Assembly: GCA_033856515.1 (NCBI GenBank)
Contig: JAWVEY010000050.1
Location: 1 to 64,000 of the forward strand
Origin: JALZKA01 sp033856515
GTDB taxonomy: Bacteria > Actinomycetota > Thermoleophilia > Solirubrobacterales > 70-9
DNA length: 64,000 bases
Reading direction: 5' to 3'
Of this stretch, positions 16,221 through 25,076 are shown in pieces; position 1 is the first letter of the stretch, and the number at the start of each line of letters is the position of its first letter. Both the position numbers and the translations under genes were made by a program. The notes beneath the pieces were generated by a model. It did not search any database and had not been told where the DNA came from. It was given only the letters and a program-made list of their open reading frames with translations.

Positions 16221-17213
16221 TTAGCCGAGGAGCTTGCCCACCTCGTTTTCGAGCTCCGAGACGCTGAAAGCACCCTCGATCCGGGTCTGGACCTTGCCGT
16301 CTTTGTCGATGACGAAGAGCCAGGGCTCGGTGGGAAGTCCGTACGCGTCGACCTGTGGTCGGAGCTTGGGGTTCTCGGGGTCGTATTGGTTGCCCTCGTA
16401 GATCTCCATGTGGATGAAGGCGACGTCGTTACCGAACTCGGCCTTCACCTGCTCGGCGACGTCTACGACGGGCCCGCAAACGCGACTCTGGCAGAGGGCG
16501 GGCGTGGCGAAGAGAAGGACGACGGGCTTCTTGCCGAGGACGTCGGCGAGGTCCTCGGTGTGCATTGTCGAGGGCGGGATGCGTGTGTCGATGTCGGAGA
16601 CGTCGGAGACGTCGTCGAGGGTGGGCGTGTGGACGGATGGCGCCGAGTCGCCCTCCGCAGGGATGCCCGGTTGCTCAGCAACGTTGATGGCGGTTTGGAA
16701 GTTGGTGGCGGCGAGGGTGCCCTCGTCGTCGCGGACGACGGCGACGGCGCGATACTCACCGGGCTTGAGCGGGGGCACCTCGGCGACGTACACGCTCGTC
16801 GCGTCGCCTTCGCCGGCGTTGTCCGCTTGATAGGGCGACTGCACTGCGAGGCTCTCGCTTCGCGCCGTGTAGGGGCCGGCGATCTTGCCGCCCTTCGCAT
16901 CTTGGAGGTAGACGGCGACGTCCGCGTCGTCGATCTGGGGGCCCGCGACGTCGAAGAGTCCGAAGGAGAAGCGGGTCTCGCCCGGCACGAAGACGGCTCC
17001 TGCGGGCGCGGCGACGATCTCGTTGGTCTCCCCTACGTCTGAGATGAGCTCGTCGAGAGAGCCGCTCTCGGGCTCGGGGAAGTCGGCAGCGGACGGTGCT
17101 TCGGTTGGTGGCTCGCCCGAGGTGGTGGGTTCGTCGTCTCCGCCGCACCCTGCGGTTACGAGGGCGAGCGCCGAAAGAAGGCACGCTGAGATGCTCCGGG
17201 GGGTTGAAAGCAC
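16221..17213 (-). CDS. Thioredoxin-fold lipoprotein
   Basis: The 330-residue product has a lipobox (LALVTAGC, Cys about residue 23) followed by an acidic linker, so it should be lipid-anchored outside the membrane. Residues about 65-175 form a beta-rich domain (FSFGLFDVAGPQIDDADVAVYL, cut short here), and about 195-330 form a thioredoxin-like domain. That domain has KKPVVLLFATPALCQSRVCG, a CxxxxC pair where thioredoxins have CxxC, and PTEPWLFVIDKDGKV. It could be an extracytoplasmic thiol, copper or electron-transfer protein of the SCO/TlpA kind. The GTG at 17213 is the start. The wider cysteine spacing makes classical disulfide reductase activity uncertain. Confidence 0.8.
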   Translation of the reverse strand: MLSTPRSISACLLSALALVTAGCGGDDEPTTSGEPPTEAPSAADFPEPESGSLDELISDVGETNEIVAAPAGAVFVPGETRFSFGLFDVAGPQIDDADVAVYLQDAKGGKIAGPYTARSESLAVQSPYQADNAGEGDATSVYVAEVPPLKPGEYRAVAVVRDDEGTLAATNFQTAINVAEQPGIPAEGDSAPSVHTPTLDDVSDVSDIDTRIPPSTMHTEDLADVLGKKPVVLLFATPALCQSRVCGPVVDVAEQVKAEFGNDVAFIHMEIYEGNQYDPENPKLRPQVDAYGLPTEPWLFVIDKDGKVQTRIEGAFSVSELENEVGKLLG

Positions 17214-17333
17214 GGCAAGCGATCGTAGAGAGAGCGCCTAAATGGGGTCCTAAGCCGGCTCTTCCGGGCGCGCGTGGATAGGGTGCGCCTTCCGCGCGTT
17301 CCGCGCGGCATGAGTGCGACGAGAGGAGCGGAA

Positions 17334-18068
17334 GTGGCGGATCGTGCGGCGCTGGTGACTGGTGGTTCGAGCGGCATTGGGTTGGCGATTGCCCGGGCGC
17401 TCGGCGAGGACGGGTATGGCGTGACGGTTGCGGCGCGACGCCCGGACAAGCTGGAGGCGGCGGCTGCTGATCTGCGCTCGGCTGGGATCGACGTGCATGC
17501 CGTGGCGGCGCAGATGACCGAGGAAGAGGACGTTGTGCGTGCCGTTGACGAGCATCGCGAGCGCTGGGGGCGGATGGATGTGCTCGTCAATAACGCCGGC
17601 GTTGGCCTGGGCGGCGCGATCGAGGGGTATCCGACTAAGAAGATCGACATGCAGCTCAATCTGAATCTCAGGGCGATCGTGATCTCGACGCGCGAGAGCT
17701 TGGGGATGCTTCGGGAGGCGGGTGGCGAGCATGGAAAGGCGCTGATCGTCAATACGGCGTCTGTCGCCGGGAAGGCGGGTCAGGGATGGCTCTCCATCTA
17801 TTCGGCGACGAAGGCGGGCGTGATCGGCTTCTCGCAGGCGACTCAGAGTGAGCTTGGCGACGCGGGGATTCAGGTGACGGCTCTTTGCCCCGGCTTTGTG
17901 GATACGCCGATGACGGACTTCGTGAAGGGGCAGGTCGAGGCGGAGGCGATGATCCGCCCCGAGGACATCGCGGAGAGTGTGCGGTTCTTGCTGAAGACTT
18001 CGCGTGCTTGTGTCGTGCCGGAAATCGTGTTCCTGCGCCCGGGCGACGGCTCGGCGCTGGGGACTTGA
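17334..18068 (+). CDS. Short-chain dehydrogenase/reductase
   Basis: The start is GTG at 17334, preceded by AGAGGAG five bases upstream; ATGs further up lack a ribosome site. The 244-residue product is a classical SDR. It has TGGSSGIG for the dinucleotide, AARRP after beta-2 (Arg suggests NADP preference), NNAG, catalytic Ser in IVNTASVAG, and YSATK with the Tyr and Lys. The C-terminal part ends with a short tail rather than the usual substrate lid, so substrate is unknown. It is cytoplasmic, and no neighbouring pathway genes help define it. Confidence 0.9.
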   Translation: MADRAALVTGGSSGIGLAIARALGEDGYGVTVAARRPDKLEAAAADLRSAGIDVHAVAAQMTEEEDVVRAVDEHRERWGRMDVLVNNAGVGLGGAIEGYPTKKIDMQLNLNLRAIVISTRESLGMLREAGGEHGKALIVNTASVAGKAGQGWLSIYSATKAGVIGFSQATQSELGDAGIQVTALCPGFVDTPMTDFVKGQVEAEAMIRPEDIAESVRFLLKTSRACVVPEIVFLRPGDGSALGT

Positions 18069-18087
18069 GAGGCGCTCTCTGCGCCGG

Positions 18088-18669
18088 TTAGGAGCGGACG
18101 AGCTCGGGCTCGCCGAGGATCTCGGCGGCGCGCTGCTCGGAGAGCTGTTCCTCCGCGGCGGCGAGGAGGTCCTTGTATTCGTCGAGACGCTTGGTGGGGC
18201 GCATCCACGCCCAGTCGCGGGAGAGCCTGAGCTCGCGGCCGCGGTGACGCTCGCCGGTGTCGGCCGGAGTTGGCTTCGGCTCGGGGGTGACGCAGCGGAA
18301 CTGCTCGCGCTCGGCGCGGATCTGCGCGGCGGCTTCCGCGAGCGAGCCGGCGGAGAGGTCGGTGTCGATTTCGAGGGACCACTCGAGGAGGGAGCGCAGG
18401 GTGCGGACCTCTCGGCGGGTGGCGCGGCGGGGGCGCTTGGCGGAGGTGTAGGTGTCCCAGGCGCGGGCGAAGTTGGCGACGGAGGTGCGGGCGCCGTTTC
18501 GGTGCGCGGCGAGCATCGGGCAGATGCCACCCGACTGGGAATCGACGTAGGCGCCGACGATGATGCGGTTCGTGTCGATGCCGCGGAGCATGGCTTCCTT
18601 CGTGTGCTGCGGAAGCTGCTCGACGGCGAGGCGAAGGTCGTAGGTGGGGCGCTCGCGGTGGTTTCTCAC
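18088..18669 (-). CDS. Conserved actinobacterial protein of unknown function
   Basis: From a GTG at 18669 the product is 193 residues. The middle contains IIVGAYVDSQSGGICPMLAAHR, a motif I associate with an uncharacterised actinobacterial family. It is followed by VANFARAWDTYT, a basic segment and a long Glu/Arg-rich helical C-terminus. No membrane segments or signal are present. The open frame extends upstream to 18738 but runs into the divergent glycosyltransferase promoter region and lacks similarity. Function is unknown. Confidence 0.7.
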   Translation of the reverse strand: MRNHRERPTYDLRLAVEQLPQHTKEAMLRGIDTNRIIVGAYVDSQSGGICPMLAAHRNGARTSVANFARAWDTYTSAKRPRRATRREVRTLRSLLEWSLEIDTDLSAGSLAEAAAQIRAEREQFRCVTPEPKPTPADTGERHRGRELRLSRDWAWMRPTKRLDEYKDLLAAAEEQLSEQRAAEILGEPELVRS

Positions 18670-18755
18670 GCTTTGAGGTGTAGCGGCGAGGGTGTGCCTT
18701 TTGGGGGCTGGAGTGGGTTTTGGGGAGAGATGTTGCACGCCGAAGGGGCTCTCGC

Positions 18756-19949
18756 GTGAGCGGAGAGTTGACGGTGTTGATCGCAGCTTTTGGCGATCCC
18801 GGCCATACCTTTCCGGGGATCGCGCTCGGTGGTGCGCTCCAGAAGCGGGGGCATCGGGTGGTGTTCGAGACGTGGGAGAAGTGGCGCGACGTGCTCGACG
18901 CGGCGGGGATCGAGTTCCACGCCGCGGAGGAGTACCGGGTGTTTGCGCCTTCGGCGGGAGATGGACCGTCCGCTGGGGATGCGGCGGTGGCGCTCGCTCC
19001 GTTGATGGAGGAGCTGAGGCCGGATGTGGTGGTGAACGACATCCTCACGCTGGCGCCTGCGCTTGCCGCCGAGAAGGCTGGGGTGCCGTGGGCGACGCTG
19101 ATTCCCCATGTGTATCCGGAGCATGAGGCGGGGCTGCCGTTCTTCGCGTTTGGCGGAGCACGGCTTCCGCGCACCTTTCTCGGGAGGTGGCTGTGGAGCG
19201 CTCCCGTGCCGATGCTGGAGGCGGGTTTGCGCCAGGGACGGGATGAGCTGAATGGCGAGCGCGAGAAGGCGGGGCTGGCGCCGACCGAGCGGTTCCATGG
19301 CGGGACGAGCGAGGAGTTGGCGATGGTGGCGACTTATCCGCAGCTCGAGTATCCGCGTGCCTGGCCTGGGCATGTGCATGTGACGGGGCCGATGGAGTTC
19401 GAGACGGCGTATGAGGATGTGGAGCTGCCCGAGGGGGATGGGCCGCTTGTGTTGGTGGCGCCTTCGACGGCGCAGGACCCGGAGTGCCGGTTGGTGCGCA
19501 TAGCGCTCGAGGCGCTTGCGGATGAGCCGGTTCGGGTGGTTGCAACGACGAACGGGCATATGCCGCGCGAGGGGATCGCGGTGCCGGCGAACGCTCGGCT
19601 GTATGGGTGGCTGAGCTACTCGCAGGCGATGGCGGCGGCGGACTTGGTGGTTTGCCATGGCGGGCATGGCACGGTGGCGCGGGCGCTTGGTGCGGGCGTG
19701 CCGGTGCTGTGCTGCCCGGCGGTTGGAGACATGACGGAGAACGGGGCGCGCGTCGGCTGGGCGGGGGTGGGCCTGGCGCTGCCGTGGCGGCTCTTGGGGC
19801 GTGCGTCACTGCGGGTGGCGGTGCGGCGGATCTTGGGTGACGGGTCGTTCCGCGAGCGGGCGCGGGAGATCGCACGGTGGGGCGAGGGGCATGACGGGGC
19901 GGCGGTGGGCGCCGAGCTAGTCGAGACGTTCGCCGCCCGTAGCCAGTAG
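18756..19949 (+). CDS. GT1-family (UGT/MGT-like) glycosyltransferase
   Basis: The 397-residue product from GTG at 18756 is a GT-B fold enzyme. The N-terminal acceptor half starts TVLIAAFGDPGHTFPGIALGGAL. The C-terminal half contains the nucleotide-sugar signature CHGGHGTVARALGAGVPVLC, with GWLSYSQAM before it. Such enzymes move sugars from UDP- or dTDP-sugars to lipids, antibiotics or flavonoid-like acceptors; the acceptor is unknown here. It is divergent from the conserved gene at 18.1-18.7 kb and ends just before tRNA-Asn. Confidence 0.87.
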   Translation: MSGELTVLIAAFGDPGHTFPGIALGGALQKRGHRVVFETWEKWRDVLDAAGIEFHAAEEYRVFAPSAGDGPSAGDAAVALAPLMEELRPDVVVNDILTLAPALAAEKAGVPWATLIPHVYPEHEAGLPFFAFGGARLPRTFLGRWLWSAPVPMLEAGLRQGRDELNGEREKAGLAPTERFHGGTSEELAMVATYPQLEYPRAWPGHVHVTGPMEFETAYEDVELPEGDGPLVLVAPSTAQDPECRLVRIALEALADEPVRVVATTNGHMPREGIAVPANARLYGWLSYSQAMAAADLVVCHGGHGTVARALGAGVPVLCCPAVGDMTENGARVGWAGVGLALPWRLLGRASLRVAVRRILGDGSFRERAREIARWGEGHDGAAVGAELVETFAARSQ

Positions 19950-19957
19950 CGGCTCTA

Positions 19958-20030
19958 CTCCCGGGGTCGGACTCGAACCGACAACCGTCGCCTTAACAGG
20001 GCGCTGCTCCGCCAATTGAGCTACCCGGGA
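19958..20030 (-). tRNA. tRNA-Asn (anticodon GTT)
   Basis: The minus strand folds with acceptor TCCCGGG/CCCGGGA, D-arm TAGCTCAATTGGCGGAGCA, anticodon loop TGTTAAG, T-arm with GGTTCGAGTCC and discriminator G. It is 73 bases long, with CCA not encoded. Confidence 0.95.
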
Positions 20031-20051
20031 TCAAGAATCGCGACGCCGAAT

Positions 20052-20567
20052 TCACTCCGGCTCGGGATCTGCGTTCGATTCTAAGGGAAGCGTGATCGCG
20101 CCCGCCTCGAAGGCGGCATGGCAGTTGGAGCAGAGAAGGATGCATTTCTTGGCCTCCTCTCGGCATTTCTCTAACGACCGTGTCACACCGGCCTCGGCGA
20201 TTCCGAACTCCTTCGTCTTCGGGTCGAGATGGTGGAACTGGAGCGCAGCGAGATGCTCGTCGTAGCCGCAGAGCTTGCAAGCCCCGCCCGCTTCGAGCGC
20301 CAGCGTTTCCTTTCGATTGCGCCGGCATCTGAGAACCGCCTCTGAGTTGCACTGCGCGCATCGCGAGCGTCCACTCGGCATTGCGAGGAAGTCGGTGAAC
20401 CCGTGCCACTTGCACTCGTACCGAAAACGAGTTCGCCCGTGTTGTCGAGCCGCCAGGGCCAGTTCCTTCCGGCTTTCTCCGCGGCCTCTCCTTGGAGGCT
20501 GAGGTGCACCTAGCCCATGCTTCTTCAGCCAATGCGCAACGGTGGACGGGTTCTTGCCCTCGATCAT
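20052..20567 (-). CDS. HNH endonuclease-family protein with unclear start
   Basis: The 171-residue frame has an N-terminal helix-turn-helix-like segment (KNPSTVAHWLKKHGL) and a C-terminal HNH-type nuclease region. Landmarks are a CAQC pair, CKLCGYDEHLAALQFHHLDP, and CILLCSNCHAAFEAG, giving the zinc-binding cysteines and the His-Asn-His core. Such small HNH proteins are common in actinobacteria, sometimes mobile. Similarity appears to continue at least eight residues upstream of the first ATG (LSLERIG), where no ATG, GTG or TTG is in frame, so the true start may be non-standard or lost. It lies between dnaG and tRNA-Asn. Confidence 0.72.
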   Translation of the reverse strand: MIEGKNPSTVAHWLKKHGLGAPQPPRRGRGESRKELALAARQHGRTRFRYECKWHGFTDFLAMPSGRSRCAQCNSEAVLRCRRNRKETLALEAGGACKLCGYDEHLAALQFHHLDPKTKEFGIAEAGVTRSLEKCREEAKKCILLCSNCHAAFEAGAITLPLESNADPEPE

Positions 20568-20693
20568 CCCGATCCTCTCCAGCGAGAGACCTCGGCCAAG
20601 TAGCGCTCCAGGCGGGCTCGATCCATTGCTGGATCGTCCCCATCGGGTCGGACGGAAAAGGCGAACGTCTGTTCGCTTTTTGTGCCTGAGAAG

Positions 20694-22535
20694 CTATCTA
20701 CGGGCGGGCTGTTTCGGTACGGCCGATTGGTGGTGGGCGATCTGCTCGGTCAGAGCGGATCGGCGCTTTTGGAGCTCGACGCTGGCCTCCGTTGCGCCGG
20801 TCGCCGCGGCCTCGGCGATGCGCCGCTCGATCGCCCCCTGCTCTAGCTGGAGGAAGCTCAGCTCCATCGCCTCGGGGCTCGCCGGCTCGTCGGCCGCGCG
20901 CTCGACCAGGCGGCTCACGATCAGCGCAAGCTCATCGTCGCCTTCAGGCAGCTCCTTCATCGGCTCGTCCAGGTGCTCCGCAAGCCAGTCACGCACCCTC
21001 CCCATCGCCGGCGTCGACAGATGCTCGCGCTTCAGCTTCGCGATGTAGTCGCGCCCGTGCGCCGGATCCGCGATGCACATTCGAAGCAACCCCGCCTCCC
21101 GCCTCTCCTGCGTCGAGAGAACCCGAGGCGTCTCGGCCGTGTCTGTCGGCGCAAACGGCGACGCCTCTCCCCCTTCGTCATCCACCTCCGCCGGCGCAGA
21201 CACCGGAGCCAGCCGCGGCGTCCGAGGCGCCGCCGCAAGCCGTCGCGCCACCAGCCCCGGATCCGCGCCAAGCCGCTCCCCCACGTCGCGCACGAGCTCG
21301 TCGCGCGTGATCGAGTCCGGCATCGCCTTGAGCACGGGCACCACCTCGTCGAGCGCCCTGTCGCGCCCGTCCGGCGTCGCCAGATCAGCGTCGTCCAGGA
21401 GCGTCCCGACGTGGAACACCGACAGGTCCACGGCGTCCTCAACCAACTTCTCAAACCTCTCCGCGGCGCTCGAACCCGGCCCTTCGCCGCCGAGCATGTC
21501 CGCCGGGTCCTCCCCCTCCGGCATCGCCGCAACCCGCAGGCGCACCTTCTTCCCCGCCGCAACCCCCTGCGCCCGAAGCATCGCCTCCCGCCCCGCGCGA
21601 TCAGCATCCAGCGCCAGCACGACCTCGCCCGTGTGCGCGGCCAGAAGCTTCACCTGATCGGGAGTAATCGCCGTCCCCATAATCGCGACCGTCTCCTCCA
21701 CCCCAGCCTGATGAGCCGCGATCACGTCCGTATACCCCTCCACAACAACCGCGCGCCCCTTCTTCGCCATCGCTCCCCGCGCCTTTTCGATCGCATAGAG
21801 AGTCCTGCTCTTGTGAAACAGCTCGCCGTCGGGCGAGTTCACGTACTTCGCCCGCTGCTCCTTGCGCGTCGCCCTGCCGCCGAACCCCTGCATCCTTCCG
21901 CGACTGTCCCTGATCGGGAACATGATCCGCGCGCGGAAGTGGTCCATCCAGCCGCCCTTCTGCCCCTTCTTCACCAGCCCGGCAGCCGCCAGCTCGGCTT
22001 GCGAGTAGCCGCCCTGCTGCCCGCGCATCACGACCGTGTCCCACCTGTTCGGCGCAAACCCCACCCCGAACTCCCGCAAGCTCTCCTCGCTCAGTCCGCG
22101 CCCGAGCAGATATTCCCGCGCCTTCTCCGCCTCGTCCGACTCCCACAGATACTTCGTGTAATACGACGCCGTCCTGTCGAGCAACTCGGCAAGGCGCGCC
22201 CTCCGCTTCCGCGACTCCTCAAGCCGCGGATCCTCCTGCTCGCGCTCCACCTCCACGCCGAACCGGTCCGCCAGCGTCTCCACCGCCTCCGCGAACGGCA
22301 GCCCCTCCTTCTCCTGGAGGAACGTGAACACGTCGCCCTTCTCCCCGCAGCCGAAGCAGTAGTAGAGCTTGTCCTGCGGATTCACCGAAAACGACGGCGT
22401 CCTCTCGTCATGAAACGGGCACAGCCCCTGAAGTCTCTGCCCCGCCCGCTTCAGCTCCGTATACGGCGCGAGCACCTCCGCGATATCCACCGCATCCCGC
22501 ACCCTCTCGATCGACTCCGACGAGAATCGAGCCAT
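20694..22535 (-). CDS. dnaG: DNA primase
   Basis: The 613-residue product synthesises RNA primers at the replication fork. The N-terminal CHC2 zinc domain shows CPFHDERTPSFSV and YYCFGCGEKGD. The catalytic core carries YVNSPDGELFHKSRTLY, and the TOPRIM fold has VVVEGYTDVIAAHQAG and LALDADRAG with the acidic metal ligands. The C-terminal region (about 430-613) is the helicase-interacting part. Its ATG overlaps the dgt stop as TGATG, so the two are coupled. It is the last gene of the housekeeping string on this strand. Confidence 0.96.
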   Translation of the reverse strand: MARFSSESIERVRDAVDIAEVLAPYTELKRAGQRLQGLCPFHDERTPSFSVNPQDKLYYCFGCGEKGDVFTFLQEKEGLPFAEAVETLADRFGVEVEREQEDPRLEESRKRRARLAELLDRTASYYTKYLWESDEAEKAREYLLGRGLSEESLREFGVGFAPNRWDTVVMRGQQGGYSQAELAAAGLVKKGQKGGWMDHFRARIMFPIRDSRGRMQGFGGRATRKEQRAKYVNSPDGELFHKSRTLYAIEKARGAMAKKGRAVVVEGYTDVIAAHQAGVEETVAIMGTAITPDQVKLLAAHTGEVVLALDADRAGREAMLRAQGVAAGKKVRLRVAAMPEGEDPADMLGGEGPGSSAAERFEKLVEDAVDLSVFHVGTLLDDADLATPDGRDRALDEVVPVLKAMPDSITRDELVRDVGERLGADPGLVARRLAAAPRTPRLAPVSAPAEVDDEGGEASPFAPTDTAETPRVLSTQERREAGLLRMCIADPAHGRDYIAKLKREHLSTPAMGRVRDWLAEHLDEPMKELPEGDDELALIVSRLVERAADEPASPEAMELSFLQLEQGAIERRIAEAAATGATEASVELQKRRSALTEQIAHHQSAVPKQPARR

Positions 22536-23545
22536 CAGAGCCGCGACTCCTCGGGAAGCGCCAGGCGCCGGAACGCCGCGATGCAGAACCGGTCCGTCAT
22601 CCCCGCGATGTAATCCGTAACCCGCTGCACCTCGTCCCCACCCGCCAACTCCCCCGGCACCGCCTGCGGATTCTCCAGGTAGTACTCGAACAAGCCCTGA
22701 AGCGTCCTCTCCACCCGCTCATGCTCCGAGCGTGCCTCCGGACCCAGATACACGCGCTGGAACATCCACTTGCGCAACCGCAGCATCGCCCCGCCGATCT
22801 CATCCGACTGGGCGATATCCCCCTCGGCCCGCGACGCGTCCACGATGTCGCTCACCAGCGTGTCGATCCGCGCCGCGCCCGTCGGCCCAAGCAGCTCGAT
22901 CTCCTCCACAGGCAGGTCGTCGGTCGTGATGATCCCCGCCCGGATCGCATCATCGATGTCGTGATTGATGTACGCGACCCGGTCCACCAGGCGCACCACC
23001 CGCCCCTCCAGCGTCTCCGGCTTCCCCGAGCCCGTGTGATTCAAGATCCCGTCGCGCACCTGCTCCGTCAGATTCAGCCCCTCGCCGTCGCGCTCGAGCA
23101 CCTCAACCAAACGCAGCGACTGCTCGTTATGGCGAAACCGCCGATCCACCCTTTCCTGAAGCGCCCTGTCGAGCGCCTCCTCCCCGATGTGCCCAAACGG
23201 CGGATGACCCAGGTCATGCCCAAGCCCAATCGCCTCCGTCAAGTCCTCATTCAGCCCAAGCGCCCGCGAAACCGTCCGCGCGATGCACCCCGTCTCGAGC
23301 GTGTGCGTAAGGCGCGTGCGGTAATGATCCCCCTCGGGCGCGATGAACACCTGCGTCTTGTGCTTGAGGCGGCGGAAGGCCTTCGAGTGGACGATCCTGT
23401 CCCGGTCGCGCTGAAACGGCGTCCGCACACCACTGGGCGGTTCTTCAACCTTGCGCTTTGCTGGATACGACGGCGTCCCCTTCTCCCAGAGGAACTCCGC
23501 CTCGAAGCGTCGGGTGCGCTCCTCGAACGACTCCGCGATCGTCAT
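22535..23545 (-). CDS. dgt: Deoxyguanosinetriphosphate triphosphohydrolase
   Basis: The 336-residue product is an HD-domain dNTP triphosphohydrolase, removing triphosphate from dGTP and controlling nucleotide pools. It shows RDRIVHSKAFRRLKHKTQVF at the N-terminus, RLTHTLE, GHDLGHPPFGHIGE, FRHNEQSLR and a downstream Asp (RVAYINHDIDD), which together make the HD metal site. It starts with ATG overlapping the DUF3159 stop (ATGA) and ends coupled to dnaG, a typical actinobacterial dgt-dnaG pairing. Confidence 0.94.
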   Translation of the reverse strand: MTIAESFEERTRRFEAEFLWEKGTPSYPAKRKVEEPPSGVRTPFQRDRDRIVHSKAFRRLKHKTQVFIAPEGDHYRTRLTHTLETGCIARTVSRALGLNEDLTEAIGLGHDLGHPPFGHIGEEALDRALQERVDRRFRHNEQSLRLVEVLERDGEGLNLTEQVRDGILNHTGSGKPETLEGRVVRLVDRVAYINHDIDDAIRAGIITTDDLPVEEIELLGPTGAARIDTLVSDIVDASRAEGDIAQSDEIGGAMLRLRKWMFQRVYLGPEARSEHERVERTLQGLFEYYLENPQAVPGELAGGDEVQRVTDYIAGMTDRFCIAAFRRLALPEESRL

Positions 23546-24195
23546 CCCCGCTCAGGATATGGGCGCAAATCCACGTCGCGGCGCAACACGAGATACGAAA
23601 GCCACACAGCTACCGCAAATATCGGGAAACCCATTGCCGTCTTCGCCACTCCAAGCGCCACCAGATCACCCGCGAGATAGAGCGGCAGCTGCACCGCAAG
23701 CCGCAAAACGAACAACCCAACCCAAATCCAGCTCGCACGCATATAGACGGTCATCAGGCGCGGATCCTTTCGCCACTCCATCCCATCCCCCACCAGCGGC
23801 CCGATGAACACCCCAATCAGCGGCCATCGCACGACGATCGAGATCAGATATGCGAGCGCATACCCCAAGTTGAGCAGCAGGCCGGGAAGGAAGAAGTTCT
23901 CCGCCTTCCCCGTCTTCTGCGCGATGAACGCGGCGATCGCCACCCCCACGAAACCGGCGATCGCGAACTGAAGCGTCTCCCGCCTCGCCAGCCGCACGAT
24001 GAGAAGAATCACGCCGAGCGCCACCGCAGCCCAGATCGCCGTCTGAAGGTCCTGCCCACTCACCGTGTAGGCAATGACGAACGCCAGCCCCGGCAAGCTC
24101 GAATCCGCGATGCCGTGGCCCCCGCCCATCGCCTCGAGCAGGTTGAACGGCTTCTTCTCCTTCTTCTCCACCTCTGGCTCGGACGCCTCGCTCAC
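23542..24195 (-). CDS. DUF3159 membrane protein
   Basis: From GTG at 24195, the product is 217 residues: an acidic then Lys-rich tail, the DUF3159 opening FNLLEAMGGGHGIADSSLP, and about five membrane helices (AFVIAYTV, AAVALGVILLIV, FAIAGFVGVAIAAFIA, LNLGYALAYLISI and later). The longer open frame to 24447 is antisense-like and overlaps recO. DUF3159 proteins are actinobacterial, with suggested links to cell envelope maintenance but no proven function. Its stop overlaps the dgt start. Confidence 0.85.
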   Translation of the reverse strand: MSEASEPEVEKKEKKPFNLLEAMGGGHGIADSSLPGLAFVIAYTVSGQDLQTAIWAAVALGVILLIVRLARRETLQFAIAGFVGVAIAAFIAQKTGKAENFFLPGLLLNLGYALAYLISIVVRWPLIGVFIGPLVGDGMEWRKDPRLMTVYMRASWIWVGLFVLRLAVQLPLYLAGDLVALGVAKTAMGFPIFAVAVWLSYLVLRRDVDLRPYPERG

Positions 24196-24250
24196 AGGAA
24201 CGATGATGACCGCTAGCCGCCGCGATAAGTGCGCCGAGCGCGCTCCCGGC

Positions 24251-24988
24251 TCAGGCCGCGGCGCGAAGCTGGACGTGCGCGTGGTGCTCGAGCGTCGTCG
24301 TGATCGCCCGCTCGGCCATGCGAAGCGCCCCGTTCGTGGCCACCGGAGCCTGCGCCAGCGGACGCCCCAGCGCATCGAGCATGAACCGGTGCGCCTCCGC
24401 CGAAATCTCGAATCCGTCGCGCTCGCACGCGCCGCACACAACGCCACCCGCCGCGCCAGAGAACGCCGTCAACCCATCCGCCTCGCCACAGCGAGCGCAC
24501 GACGTGAGCTCAGGCGCAAACCCCGCCGAGAGCGCCAGCTTGAGCCGGAACGCCAGCGCAGTCGCTAGCCCCGCCGCCCCATCCGTCTCGAACTCCCCAT
24601 CCTCCTGCCCGTCCAGAAGCGCCAAATACCGGCACAGCAGGTTGTACGCCGCCGGATTCGCCTCGGACGAATCAAGCAGCCTCAACACCGCGTCACACCC
24701 CCGCGCCGCCGCTGACAGAGCCGGCCCCGACGAGCGCAGGTTGGGATACGCGTCGACGGTGTGCACGCCCGTCACCGTCGCCAAGTCACCGCGCCCCTCG
24801 TGGAGCACCATGTCAAGCCGGAAGAACGGCTCCAGGCGTCCACCGAAGCGCGTGCGCGGCTTGCGCGACCCCTTGGCGATCGCCCCGATCCGCCCGCGAG
24901 CGGACGAGTAGAGATGAAGCACACGATCCGCCTCCCCATAGCGAATCGAGCGAAGCACCACGGCTTGCGTCTTGAACGACCCCGGCAT
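24251..24988 (-). CDS. recO: DNA repair protein RecO
   Basis: The 245-residue product from the ATG at 24988 has the N-terminal OB-fold (TQAVVLRSIRYGEADRVLHLY, GRIGAIAKGSRKPRTRFG), a helical middle, and a C-terminal zinc-binding site with CARCGE and CGACER. RecO loads RecA onto SSB-coated single strands with RecF and RecR. The upstream extension to 25279 crosses a strong palindrome and is not coding. Length is normal for the family. Confidence 0.93.
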   Translation of the reverse strand: MPGSFKTQAVVLRSIRYGEADRVLHLYSSARGRIGAIAKGSRKPRTRFGGRLEPFFRLDMVLHEGRGDLATVTGVHTVDAYPNLRSSGPALSAAARGCDAVLRLLDSSEANPAAYNLLCRYLALLDGQEDGEFETDGAAGLATALAFRLKLALSAGFAPELTSCARCGEADGLTAFSGAAGGVVCGACERDGFEISAEAHRFMLDALGRPLAQAPVATNGALRMAERAITTTLEHHAHVQLRAAA

Positions 24989-25024
24989 ACACCCCCATGC
25001 TGCCGATCGCACCGGACGCAGAAA

Positions 25025-25065
25025 GGGGACAGTCCCCACGCTTGGGGACTGTCCCCAAGCGTGGG
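25025..25065. repeat. Long near-perfect palindrome between P1 peptidase and recO
   Basis: Arms of 15 bp (25035-25049 and 25051-25065) are perfectly complementary around a single T, and a second overlapping palindrome of the GGGGACAGTCCCC type begins at 25025. It lies in the 88-base gap between the P1 peptidase stop (25077) and the recO start (24988). It could be a terminator, attenuator or a dispersed REP-like element; no second copy is visible in this window. Confidence 0.65.
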
Positions 25066-25076
25066 CTCCGTCCCCG

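Noticed and set aside
19993..20643. 216-codon minus-strand frame covering the HNH gene and tRNA-Asn
   Set aside because: It runs through the tRNA gene and is out of frame with the recognisable HNH motifs.
20973..22613. 546-codon plus-strand frame antisense to dnaG and dgt
   Set aside because: Arg/Pro/His-rich with no motif; produced by codon bias of the real minus-strand genes.
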